Assembly: GCA_022394775.1 (NCBI GenBank)
Contig: JAGFCB010000095.1
Location: 1 to 64,000 of the forward strand
DNA: 64,000 nt
From: Candidatus Poribacteria bacterium
GTDB lineage: Bacteria > Poribacteria > WGA-4E > WGA-3G
Direction of reading: 5' to 3'
Below the pieces are notes generated by a model, which had not been told where the DNA came from, did not search any database, and was given only the letters and a program-made list of their open reading frames with translations. This document shows, piece after piece, positions 50,905 to 60,311 of the stretch. Positions within the stretch are counted from its first letter, which is position 1, and each line of letters opens with the position of its first letter. The position numbers and the translations under genes were made by a program.

Positions 50905-51797
50905 TCGGGACAATCGTGCAAAACATACGCGTCCGCGCCCACGCGAAAATAAACCTCTACCTAAATGTCGTAGGCAAACGTGAGGACGGCTATCATAACC
51001 TCGAAACGATTTTCCATTCCATCGGTTTGCACGATGATGTCATCATCCGTAAGCAGGTCACAAAGGATATAACTGTCCACTGCGAACATCCAGCGGTTCC
51101 GTCCGATGCTCGCAATTTGGCACACCGTGCGGCACAATGCCTCAACGATGCAGTAGGTGGCATCGGCGGCATTGCGATTGATATTCATAAGCGAATCCCT
51201 GTCGCTGCTGGGCTGGCAGGCGGGAGCGCGGACGCCGCCGCTGTCCTTCACGGCGTGAACGTGCTCTTCGAACTCGGCTTCACACGAGAAAGGCTGATGC
51301 ACTTCGGGGCGCAATTAGGGGCAGATGTCCCATTCTGTCTGCACGGCGGTGCCGCACTCGGACATGGCATCGGCAACCAGTTAACGCCGCTTCCCGCACT
51401 TTCCAACCTACCGCTCCTGCTTCTAAACCCAGGCATCGAAATCTCGACAGCCACCGTTTTCAAAAAATTGAACTTTTCCTTGACAAAGGGAAAAAAAAAG
51501 GATATAATTATAACGACTTACATAGAGAACGGTGATGTCCTCGGCATCGGGAAAAACCTTTACAATCTCCTTGAGATGCCAGTTTTTTCCCAATACCCCG
51601 AAATCGCTGTACTAAAAACTGAACTATCTACGCAGGCTGGATGTTATGGTGCGTTGATGTCAGGGAGTGGTGCTACATTGTTCGCTATGATGCATGATAC
51701 CGAAGCTGCACACCGAAGCGAATCACACTTCAAAAACAGTGTCCATTTCTGCACAACGACGGCAACCAGTCCTGTCGGTGTATACATCAATGATTAA
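50901..51797 (+). CDS. ispE: 4-diphosphocytidyl-2-C-methyl-D-erythritol kinase
   Basis: AHAKINLYLNVVGKREDGYHNLETIFHSIGLHD, PVAAGLAGGSADAAAVL, MSGSGATLFAM. Confidence 0.95.
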   Translation: MIGTIVQNIRVRAHAKINLYLNVVGKREDGYHNLETIFHSIGLHDDVIIRKQVTKDITVHCEHPAVPSDARNLAHRAAQCLNDAVGGIGGIAIDIHKRIPVAAGLAGGSADAAAVLHGVNVLFELGFTRERLMHFGAQLGADVPFCLHGGAALGHGIGNQLTPLPALSNLPLLLLNPGIEISTATVFKKLNFSLTKGKKKDIIITTYIENGDVLGIGKNLYNLLEMPVFSQYPEIAVLKTELSTQAGCYGALMSGSGATLFAMMHDTEAAHRSESHFKNSVHFCTTTATSPVGVYIND

Positions 51798-51869
51798 AGG
51801 GCGGTAGCCAAGCGGTAAGGCACAGGTCTTTGGAACCTGCACGCGTAGGTTCGAATCCTACCCGCCCTG
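51798..51869 (+). tRNA. tRNA-Gln (anticodon TTG)
   Basis: AGGGCGG TA GCC AAGCGGTAA GGC A CAGGT CTTTGGA ACCTG CACGC GTAGG TTCGAAT CCTAC CCGCCCT G folds as a full cloverleaf. Confidence 0.96.
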
Positions 51870-52077
51870 TCCTTTTTGATACGGTTCCTGAATCTACGAA
51901 AAAGTTTTTTTAAGAGCAGGGTTTCGTCCTGCGCGCCATTTCATTAAGTACAGGTTTCAATAATATCAGAAACGTTAGCACGGAATGAAATGGTTCTCAC
52001 TGCGAAGCAGGATTTAAGAAACGGACTCAGGAGTCTAAACGCACGAACTTTAACCGCAAGGAAAAGTAAAAAACAAA

Positions 52078-52776
52078 ATGCTACAAGCAAAATTAGAGGT
52101 TCAACACCGCGAAACTTTCGGGAAACAGCATGCCCGCACCCTTCGACGTGAAGGCATCGTTCCCGCCGTACTCTACGGGCGCGCACAAGATACCTTGACG
52201 ATCCAACTCAATGCTCGAACCTTCAAACAATTCCTACGAACATACGGCGAAAACGTTATTATTAATATGGATGTCGGTAACGGGAATACGGAAACCGTTA
52301 TCATCAAGGAAATTCAACGCCATCCAGTCGAAAAACACACCCTGGTCCATGCTGATTTTATTAGAATCTCTCTTGATGAACCTGTAACCTCAGGTGTACC
52401 AGTCGTTCTGGAAGGCAGCCCAGTTGGTGTTCAGGAGGGCGGTGTTCTCGAATTTCCGCTCCGTCAAATAACAGTTCACTGCTTACCTATGCGAATACCG
52501 ACCGATATCTCGGTTGACGTGAGTGAATTGGACATCGGTGACGCTATCCATGTAAGCGATTTAAGCCTCGACGAGGACCTTGAGATTATAGACGACCCGC
52601 AACGAATTATAGCGACGGTCAGTCAGCCGCGTGTCGTACTTGAAGAGGAAACGCCAGAGGCTGAAGAAGGTGAAGAAGGTGAAGGTGTTGAAGGTGAAGA
52701 AGGTGAAGAAGCCGCTGAACAGCCTTCAGAACCTGAGATTATTTCTCGTAGACGCAGTGACGACGACGACGAATAG
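52078..52776 (+). CDS. rplY: 50S ribosomal protein L25/general stress protein Ctc
   Basis: VQHRETFGKQHARTLRREGIVPAVLYGR, two-domain length, acidic tail. Confidence 0.93.
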   Translation: MLQAKLEVQHRETFGKQHARTLRREGIVPAVLYGRAQDTLTIQLNARTFKQFLRTYGENVIINMDVGNGNTETVIIKEIQRHPVEKHTLVHADFIRISLDEPVTSGVPVVLEGSPVGVQEGGVLEFPLRQITVHCLPMRIPTDISVDVSELDIGDAIHVSDLSLDEDLEIIDDPQRIIATVSQPRVVLEEETPEAEEGEEGEGVEGEEGEEAAEQPSEPEIISRRRSDDDDE

Positions 52777-52799
52777 CACTGCGGATATAAAGAAAATAC

Positions 52800-53959
52800 A
52801 AGAAAGGTGCGTCAACAGGGGCGTTGTCCCTGCTAAAATTGGCGCGCTTTTCTTATCTATTCTCGTACTGGCTATCACGTTTAAAAGCTCAGCACAAGAA
52901 CCCGCCGTTCGCTTTATTGACGCTGAAGGCGAAACCCTCGCGGAAATACCCGCACACCACCAAAACGATCAGGTCTACCTCCCCGTCGATGCCGTGAAAC
53001 AGGTCATCGATCCCAGAGCAACCCATCAATACAACCACCCCCGAAAACGCCTCACCTTGAAAACAAAAGGTAGGCAAATCCGCCTACAAATGGGAAAATC
53101 CGCAATTAGCATCGAACCAGACGGACAAACGCTAACCCTTGCCACGCCACCTATAACCATCGCGCAACAGCCAATGCTGCCTGTCGATTTTTTTCGGCAA
53201 CTTCTGCCACTTCTTAATAACGTTGAAGTCATCTATAACGCTAACTTGAATAGACTACAGATAAGATCCAAGAGTACTTGGACTCCTGTAGAAACAGATA
53301 ACCGCCAGAACTGGACAATCATTATCGATCCAGGACACGGCGGTTCAGACTATGGATGCGCAAGCAGCACCGGAATATTTGAGAAAAATATCGTCCTCAC
53401 ACTTGCCCAACAACTTCAAAAGAGGATCCAACAACAAGGTATACAGGTACATCTCACCCGTGAGAAAGATACCAAAAAAACACATTTTGAGCGCATTCAG
53501 ATCGCTGAGCAAAATCGTGGGCAGCTCTTTCTCAGCTTACATTGCAACACCTCCTTCTCACCGCATGAAAAAGGCATCAGGATATATCTCAATAACCCAA
53601 AAGGTCGAATCCGGTTCCCAAGTCCGACCCAACCAGCACTCATTGGACAACAGTTAAAAGTTCTTGCCCAAGTCAATTTCCTAAAGCAGAGCCAAGATTT
53701 CGCACACGCGCTTCAAATGGAACTCAACTTTCTGACAGAAACCCCGATCAAGACGATCAATCTACCACTCATCGCACTATCTGAAACCTATATGCCAGCC
53801 GTCGTTTTAGAACTCGGCTACCTTTCTAACGTTGAGGATTTGGAGAAACTCTCTAACGCTGAGTATACCGAAAACGTTGTACAAGCGATCACTCGCGCAC
53901 TCCAACGATATATCTCCTCTATTAACCAGCAGGCGGCTCCAACAGCACCAGAAGAATAG
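52800..53959 (+). CDS. N-acetylmuramoyl-L-alanine amidase (AmiC type); start approximate
   Basis: IIIDPGHGGSDYG, FLSLHCNTS, VVLELGYLSNVEDLEKL; track start 52631 overlaps L25 and is unlikely. Confidence 0.88.
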
Positions 53960-54162
53960 TATGATAGACAAAAAAAATAACGACAACTTGAAACGACAGC
54001 ACTTCGTTTTCTCAAACACAAAACGAACGTATCTCACAAGCACCAGGCTGCTTTATCGGACAACTATCAATCGCGTCCTGAATGTTTCTGGCCCGTAGAT
54101 GCTTTAGAACGCGTCGAAGCTTAGACAACCCTGCGGTATAGCGAAAAAGGACAAAAAAAACA

Positions 54163-54759
54163 GTGAAACACAACAACAGTGCCGGCTTCTCAAGACTTTT
54201 GGTGATTTGGGGTATAACGCTCATTGTTGTTGCCATTGGCCTCGGTGTAACACTACTCTTGATTGAAAGGTCAAAACTGACCGTGATTCCAGTCGCCCCC
54301 CCGCCACTCCCTACTGCTGCGAACCCCTCAGATACGCCACCGCCACCGCAAGAAGTTAACCTATTCCTACTCGACGCAACTACACTTACGCTTGTCCCTA
54401 TCAAAATCGAACGGCGACTCCATACAGATGATCTTACGAAGCGTTTAGATCAAGTGATCACGGCACTTATTCAGGAAACACCGCCTAACTTCAGAAACAC
54501 AATTCCGCGTGGAACAGAACTCAATGAAGTCTATATCGACAACCAACAGACCGCATACTTGGACTTCTCAAGCCATCTCACTGAAGGGCATATTGGGGGC
54601 ACAACAGCAGAATTTTTGACAGTCACAGCAATTCTTAAAACCGTCTTTGATGCCTTCCCTGATCATATTAAACAGGTCCAAATTTTAATTAATGGCGAGG
54701 AAATAAAAACAATTGCAGGGCATCTGAATCTCTCACAGCCATTACAGCTGCCGCAATAA
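54163..54759 (+). CDS. GerMN domain protein
   Basis: GTG start; TM; NTIPRGTELNEVYIDNQQTAYLDFSSHL...TVTAILKTVFDAFPDHIKQVQILINGEEI. Confidence 0.78.
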   Translation: MKHNNSAGFSRLLVIWGITLIVVAIGLGVTLLLIERSKLTVIPVAPPPLPTAANPSDTPPPPQEVNLFLLDATTLTLVPIKIERRLHTDDLTKRLDQVITALIQETPPNFRNTIPRGTELNEVYIDNQQTAYLDFSSHLTEGHIGGTTAEFLTVTAILKTVFDAFPDHIKQVQILINGEEIKTIAGHLNLSQPLQLPQ

Positions 54760-54800
54760 GGTAAATCACATAGTATTACACACCGTAGAAGAAAATAAGC

Positions 54801-55388
54801 ATGGACAAAAAAGCAAAACTTATCATTGGACTCGGCAATCCAGGGATGCGCTACGAACGCACAAAACACAATGTCGGTTTCCGCGTGATTGACGCACTTT
54901 ATGAAGAACTCTGCGAACGAGATTCTCAGCCACGTCCCACGCATACATCAATTTGTAACGCACTCGTTATACAGACAACATGGCACGACACATCTATCAT
55001 TCTCGCGAAACCAATGACATATATGAACAATAGTGGAGCCGCCGTCGCAGCACTCGCCAGACGGTTTGAGATTCCGCTCCCAGAACTCTGTATCATCTAC
55101 GATGATGTTCACTTAGACATCGGTGTGCTTCGGATGCGACGGAAAGGTAGCGACGGCGGGCAAAAAGGAATGAAATCTATCATCCATCATTTAGGTACCA
55201 CAGAATTTCCGCGCTTACGCATCGGCATCGGTGAACCTATCGGTGCTTTAGTTGATTACGTCCTCACCGAATTTTCAGAAGACGAAGAGATTGAAATAAC
55301 GCATACCATTGATCGCGCTCTTGAGGCTATCGAAACCTTCGTCACAGACGATATTCTGACAGTTATGAATAAATTTAACAGCCGCTGA
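54801..55388 (+). CDS. pth: Peptidyl-tRNA hydrolase
   Basis: LIIGLGNPGMRYERTKHNVGFRVID, KPMTYMNNSG, IIYDDVHLDIG, GSDGGQKGMKSI. Confidence 0.96.
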   Translation: MDKKAKLIIGLGNPGMRYERTKHNVGFRVIDALYEELCERDSQPRPTHTSICNALVIQTTWHDTSIILAKPMTYMNNSGAAVAALARRFEIPLPELCIIYDDVHLDIGVLRMRRKGSDGGQKGMKSIIHHLGTTEFPRLRIGIGEPIGALVDYVLTEFSEDEEIEITHTIDRALEAIETFVTDDILTVMNKFNSR

Positions 55389-55407
55389 AAACAGCAACGG
55401 TGCCTGT

Positions 55408-55566
55408 GAATATACGGAGAAAACGCTTGAAACCTCAAAATCATCTAACCGAACCGCAAGGAAATACAAAAATACGCAGCATGCAACAACGGCGCATGCG
55501 GATATACGGAGAATACATTTGAAATCTCAAAATTACCTAACCGAACCGCAAGGAAATACAAAAATA
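55408..55566 (+). repeat. Two tandem copies of a GGATATACGGA...CCGAACCGCAAGGAAA leader repeat
   Basis: GAATATACGGAGAAAACGCTTGAAACCTCAAAATCATCTAACCGAACCGCAAGGAAATACAAAAATAC (55408-55475) and its near copy (55500-55566). Confidence 0.9.
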
Positions 55567-56532
55567 CAAACCGCCATTGACGCTGTAATGAAAGCCATGC
55601 GACTCTGTGAACAGGTACAATCCGAAATGGTCTCAACAGATGCCATTCAAAAGACAGACCGCAGCCCTGTAACTGTTGCGGATTTCGGATCGCAAGCACT
55701 GATATGCCAGGCGATTGGTGAGGCCTTCCCTGACAACCCTATTGTCGCTGAAGAGAGCGCACAAGCACTTAAAGAAAACGCCTCGCTTTTGGAACGCGTC
55801 ACAGGTTATGTGAACCAATTTAAACGACAGCGCTTCGCTTTCTGCGAAGATGCTGTTTCAGCAGAAACTGTCTGCGAATGGATTGATCGGGGAAGCGGTG
55901 AAGTTGGACCGAACTTCTGGACGCTTGACCCGATTGACGGAACAAAAGGCTTTCTCCGCCGTGACCAGTACGCCATCGCTTTGGCTTACATTGTTGACGG
56001 CGTTGTTCAACTCGGTGTTTTGGGATGCCCGAATCTACCCTATCGACTGGATACGGCAGAGACTGAACGCGGATGCCTTTTTGTCGCAAGCCGCGGTGAA
56101 GGAACGCACCTCTATTCCAAAACCGGTGAACTGTTAGCGCGGGTACACGTATCAGAGGCAACGCACCGCTTCGCGGAAAGTTTCGAGTCCACACACGGCG
56201 ATAGTGATGCCCACGCCACAATTGCGAATGCACTCGGGATTACAGAATCGCCTGTCCGGATGGACAGCCAAGCGAAATACGGCATCGTCTCACGTGGCGA
56301 AGCCTCCCTCTATATCCGTCTCCCCAATCCGGCATATCCTGATTACCGCGAGTGCATCTGGGATCACGCCGCAGGGGCGATTGTCGTTGAGGAAGCAGGC
56401 GGCACCGTCACAGATGCCAACGGGGTACCCCTTAATTTTTTGGCTGGAAAACGGATGCACGAGAATCGCGGTATTGTCGCAACCAATGGTAAACTCCATC
56501 AACACGTTTTAAAAGCGTTATCTAATCTATAA
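55519..56532 (+). CDS. 3'(2'),5'-bisphosphate nucleotidase / inositol monophosphatase family
   Basis: VTVADFGSQALI, LDPIDGTKGFLR, WDHAAGAIVVEEAGG; TTG start lies in the leader repeat. Confidence 0.9.
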   Translation: MKSQNYLTEPQGNTKIQTAIDAVMKAMRLCEQVQSEMVSTDAIQKTDRSPVTVADFGSQALICQAIGEAFPDNPIVAEESAQALKENASLLERVTGYVNQFKRQRFAFCEDAVSAETVCEWIDRGSGEVGPNFWTLDPIDGTKGFLRRDQYAIALAYIVDGVVQLGVLGCPNLPYRLDTAETERGCLFVASRGEGTHLYSKTGELLARVHVSEATHRFAESFESTHGDSDAHATIANALGITESPVRMDSQAKYGIVSRGEASLYIRLPNPAYPDYRECIWDHAAGAIVVEEAGGTVTDANGVPLNFLAGKRMHENRGIVATNGKLHQHVLKALSNL

Positions 56533-56550
56533 AGGAGTCAACGAAAAAGT

Positions 56551-57516
56551 ATGAAAACTGGGCAAATTGTTGCACCACGCCAGATCGAAATTATCGACAT
56601 AGAACAACCGAATCTCGCCGACCATCCCGACGGCACGGTGATGATAAAGACTGTCCACAGTGCCATCTGTGGAACCGATATGCCATCGTTCGTTCTTGAA
56701 CATCCAGCAGAAAGTTATCCGCTGGGTGCAGGGCTTTCGATTCATGAAGCAATCGGTGTTGTTACGGACAGCAAATCAGAGAGATTCAAACCCGGAGACG
56801 AGGTGCTCGCACTACCACGCCACGTCGGCGGACTCTCAGAATACTTTCTCTCGCATGAAAGCGTTACGATGCCGTTGACGGATTACCCAAGAAAAGACTG
56901 CATCCTGATGTCTCAACCGCTCGGCACCGTAGTTTGGGCGTGTCGGAAGCTGCCAAACCTTCTTAACCTCGATACCGTCGTCATCGGGCAGGGACCAATG
57001 GGATTACTCTTTACGCACATGCTCAGCAACCTCGGCGCGAAGACGGTAATTACGACTGATCTGGTCGATTTCCGACTCACAGTCTCAAAGAAGATGCAGG
57101 CAACACATACGATTAACGCTGCGAAAGAAGATCCCGTTGCTGCCGTCGAGGAGATTACAGAAGGCAGAATGGCGGATCTGGTTGTTGAAGTCGTCGGACA
57201 CCAAACAGAGACAATCAATCAGTGTCTCCAACTCCTAAAACGCGAAGGGACACTTCTCGCTTTCGGCGTACCGGACGATCATATCTACGATTTCCATTTC
57301 GCAGATTTCTTCCGTAAGAACCTTAAATTCATCGGTTCTGTCGGACCGGATGCCCAGAACGATTTCCCGCTGGCGATGGATATGATCGCACAAGGACGAC
57401 TCGACGTATCCCCTATTATTACGCATCATCTGCCTTTTACAGAAGCGCAACTCGGGTTTGAAATGGCACTGAACAAGAAAGACGAAGCAATCAAGATAGT
57501 TTTCGACTATGCGTAG
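56551..57516 (+). CDS. Zinc-type alcohol dehydrogenase family protein
   Basis: SAICGTDMPSF, GDEVLALPRHVGG, VIGQGPMGLLFTHML. Confidence 0.88.
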   Translation: MKTGQIVAPRQIEIIDIEQPNLADHPDGTVMIKTVHSAICGTDMPSFVLEHPAESYPLGAGLSIHEAIGVVTDSKSERFKPGDEVLALPRHVGGLSEYFLSHESVTMPLTDYPRKDCILMSQPLGTVVWACRKLPNLLNLDTVVIGQGPMGLLFTHMLSNLGAKTVITTDLVDFRLTVSKKMQATHTINAAKEDPVAAVEEITEGRMADLVVEVVGHQTETINQCLQLLKREGTLLAFGVPDDHIYDFHFADFFRKNLKFIGSVGPDAQNDFPLAMDMIAQGRLDVSPIITHHLPFTEAQLGFEMALNKKDEAIKIVFDYA

Positions 57517-57540
57517 TAGTCGGCAGGCTCCGTTCTGCCG

Positions 57541-58590
57541 TTACAGCGGTAATTCAACGATCCGCCCTTCACGACTGGACTGATAGATAGCGAGGATAAT
57601 CTCAACGGCTTTGCGTCCCTCACGTCCATCAACGAGATGCGAGGCATCGCTTTCAAGTCCGTTAATAAGGTTTTCCATCTGCCGTCGGTGATTGGCATGG
57701 TTAATCGCTCTCGGATCGGATGCGCCACCGCCTGTGTCTGTTTTTTGGGCGAATTTCTCGCGGATCTCCGCATCTTCCGGAAGTTCCGGGTCGAATTCCC
57801 AGGTGACGATGTCCTCTTCGGCTAAGACAACAGTCCCGTGTGTGCCAGAGATTTCAGTCTTCTTGAGCATGCCCGGATAAGCGGCGGTTGTGCCTTCAAT
57901 AACACCAAGTGCGCCATTCTCGAACCGGAGCGCGGCAACAGCGGCATCTTCGACCTCTATCCGTTCGTGCGCTAAAGTATCAGTAAACGCTTGAACGGCT
58001 TTAACGGGTCCCATAAAATATTGGAGCAGATCAATAGCGTGGATAGATTGGTTCATGAGTGCCCCACCGCCATCAAGGTCCCACGTGCCGCGCCAACCGC
58101 CACTGTCGTAATATTCTTGGGAACGGTACCATTTGATGTAGGCATCGCCTAAGGTCAACTTACCGAACCGACCGCTCTCAATTGTGGATTTAACGAGTCG
58201 CGTACTTTCAGTAAAACGGGAATTGAAGATAACACAGAGACGGACACCGGCTGCATCGCAGGCTTCAATAATCTGATCACACCGTTGTAGAGTGATTTCC
58301 AACGGTTTTTCGACGATGACGTGTTTACCGGCTTCTGCAGCGGCGATAGCAGGTTCTAAATGTGCACCGCTCGGCGTACAGACGCAGACAATATCTAAGT
58401 CGTCCCGTTTGAGCATCTCCGTATAATCGGTGTAACTATCAACAGCGTATCGATCAGTGAGTCGCTTAGCGTTCTCAGCGTTCCGTGAACTGACTGCAAC
58501 GAGTTGACCGTGTTCTAATTCAGAAATTGCGGCGGAATGGAAATCAGAAATCATTCCGCACCCAATAATACCAAATCCGTAAGTTTTCAT
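57541..58590 (-). CDS. Gfo/Idh/MocA family oxidoreductase
   Basis: GFGIIGCGMISDFHSAAI, KHVIVEKPLEITLQRCD. Confidence 0.94.
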   Translation of the reverse strand: MKTYGFGIIGCGMISDFHSAAISELEHGQLVAVSSRNAENAKRLTDRYAVDSYTDYTEMLKRDDLDIVCVCTPSGAHLEPAIAAAEAGKHVIVEKPLEITLQRCDQIIEACDAAGVRLCVIFNSRFTESTRLVKSTIESGRFGKLTLGDAYIKWYRSQEYYDSGGWRGTWDLDGGGALMNQSIHAIDLLQYFMGPVKAVQAFTDTLAHERIEVEDAAVAALRFENGALGVIEGTTAAYPGMLKKTEISGTHGTVVLAEEDIVTWEFDPELPEDAEIREKFAQKTDTGGGASDPRAINHANHRRQMENLINGLESDASHLVDGREGRKAVEIILAIYQSSREGRIVELPL

Positions 58591-58648
58591 ATTTTGTCTG
58601 TTCCTTTAGTGAAAGTGAAGATTTACGACCAAGAGTTTATAAAAAATT

Positions 58649-59287
58649 ATGACTTCCAACGAACATCAAGCTTCAGAGCATGAGACTACAGAAGAACAAG
58701 ACGCTGAGCAGGCACCTACCAATAAAGTTTTTAGAATCGTCTGTATGACGTTCTGCCTCGCTGTAACGGTGCTGTTCATCTGGGTATGGCACCACCAAAC
58801 CCAATTCAACGACCACTATCGGAAGGCAACTTTTCTGATGCGCAACGGCGAAGCACAACAGGCAATCGAAGTATATCACAAAGCGATAGAAAATAAGAAG
58901 CGTACGCTTTTCTTTTCAAAAGAATCTTCGGTGTACAACAACCTTGGACAAGCCTATCTATATGCCGGAGATTACATAGCAGCGATCGTGTACTTCAGAA
59001 CAGTGATCAAAATGGCACCTGATATAGTAGAGGGATATATCAATCTGACAACCGCGTATCTCCGAGGAAACTTACCCGTTGATGCCCGTGAAGCATGCCT
59101 GCACGCCCTGCAAACATTTCCAAAGACCGCGCTGCTCCACTACAACCTCGCCTGTGCTTACGCTTTAGAGGGTGAGTCCGAAAAATCGGTAAAGTCCCTC
59201 ACACAAGCGGTCAATCTCAACCCAGACCTCAAGGCTCTCGCAGAACAAGAAGACGCACTTACCGGAATTGTCCCCGAACTGCCATAA
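58649..59287 (+). CDS. TPR-repeat membrane protein
   Basis: TM FCLAVTVLFIWVW; TPR units (VYNNLGQAYLYAGDYIAAIVYFRTVIKMAPD...). Confidence 0.85.
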   Translation: MTSNEHQASEHETTEEQDAEQAPTNKVFRIVCMTFCLAVTVLFIWVWHHQTQFNDHYRKATFLMRNGEAQQAIEVYHKAIENKKRTLFFSKESSVYNNLGQAYLYAGDYIAAIVYFRTVIKMAPDIVEGYINLTTAYLRGNLPVDAREACLHALQTFPKTALLHYNLACAYALEGESEKSVKSLTQAVNLNPDLKALAEQEDALTGIVPELP

Positions 59288-59343
59288 TGTACTTTTTCGC
59301 TCAAACTAATTATACGTCCACATCCGCCTATTTGCAACGAAAA

Positions 59344-59369
59344 ATGGGCGAGAAACAAACCTCGCCCAT
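59344..59369 (-). terminator. Rho-independent terminator downstream of 59404-60192
   Basis: ATGGGCGAG/CTCGCCCAT 9-bp stem, TTTT tail on minus strand. Confidence 0.7.
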
Positions 59370-59403
59370 CTCCGTTAAAAGCAGCAGATAGATGACACGA
59401 TCC

Positions 59404-60192
59404 CTATTTCTTTAAATTTGCCCACGTTGTCGCGAGTTTACCACGTGCCGAGACATCAAGCGTATCGCTGACAATCTTCTGGAGCTCCGCTTCAGTCAGT
59501 GCGTAGTTGGCTAACATCAACTCATCAATCCGCCCCTGAAAGAAACGTGGGCAACATCCGTTATTCTCACCGCCGAATTTCAGGGATCTGTTCGGCAGAC
59601 TCCGTCCAGGCCCCTTCTGGGCAATAACTTTGCCATCAGATTCCCCATTGATATAGAAATGGGCTTCTTTCCCATCCCATGCAAGGGCAACATGGCTCCA
59701 CTCCTTCGCTTTGATCTTACCATCAGAAATATGATAACCGGGATTATTAGTATCGTAGAAGTAGTAAGCGAGTTTCCCTTCCCCCGGTTCAATTTGCAGA
59801 TAATAGGTGTTCTTGAAAAAGATGGTGAATTTGTTTTCCTGTCCACCCGCTGGAAGTGCGTCAGGATAAACCCATGCCATCATCGTAATCGCTTCGTCCA
59901 TATCAACTTCATTGGAATGTGCAACCTCTATAAAATCGGCTTTGCCGACCTCGCCAGCCATTTCCACAGCACCCCCTGAAATGCCTTCAGCCCACTTTAC
60001 ATTGCCGTTGAATTCACCAACTAAGCCGGCAGTCGCATCTTCAGTCTTGTCACCCTTGCCCTCGTCAAAATGCCAGACATAAAGTTGCTTACCGAGTTGT
60101 TTCACATTGCCCTTTCCACCTGCGGTGTAACCCTCAAAACAGAGGGATAGACTTAGAAAAACGCATAGCATCATAAGTATCTGGGTTCTCAT
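59404..60192 (-). CDS. Secreted LamG-domain protein
   Basis: Signal peptide, LamG core, C-terminus LDVSARGKLATTWANLKK. Confidence 0.85.
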   Translation of the reverse strand: MRTQILMMLCVFLSLSLCFEGYTAGGKGNVKQLGKQLYVWHFDEGKGDKTEDATAGLVGEFNGNVKWAEGISGGAVEMAGEVGKADFIEVAHSNEVDMDEAITMMAWVYPDALPAGGQENKFTIFFKNTYYLQIEPGEGKLAYYFYDTNNPGYHISDGKIKAKEWSHVALAWDGKEAHFYINGESDGKVIAQKGPGRSLPNRSLKFGGENNGCCPRFFQGRIDELMLANYALTEAELQKIVSDTLDVSARGKLATTWANLKK

Positions 60193-60222
60193 GGGTAGTT
60201 CCTCCTTTTAGAATAAACAAAA

Positions 60223-60243
60223 GGGCGGGTACAAGACCCGCCC
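60223..60243 (-). terminator. Rho-independent terminator downstream of 60312-61082
   Basis: GGGCGGGT-cttgt-ACCCGCCC followed by TTTTGTTTATT on minus strand. Confidence 0.75.
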
Positions 60244-60311
60244 ACATAGTAGGATTTGACGACGGACAGGCGTTGTGGCACTGCCGATACAATAGAGACT
60301 ATTTATCTAAT

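Noticed and set aside
52631-52800. Track start of the amidase inside the L25 acidic tail (KKVKKVKVLKVKKVKK)
   Set aside because: This is the GAAGAAGGT low-complexity tract read in another frame; the amidase signal sequence starts later.
54012-54404. Minus-strand 130-aa ORF opposite GerMN gene
   Set aside because: Antisense to a conserved gene; poor coding features.
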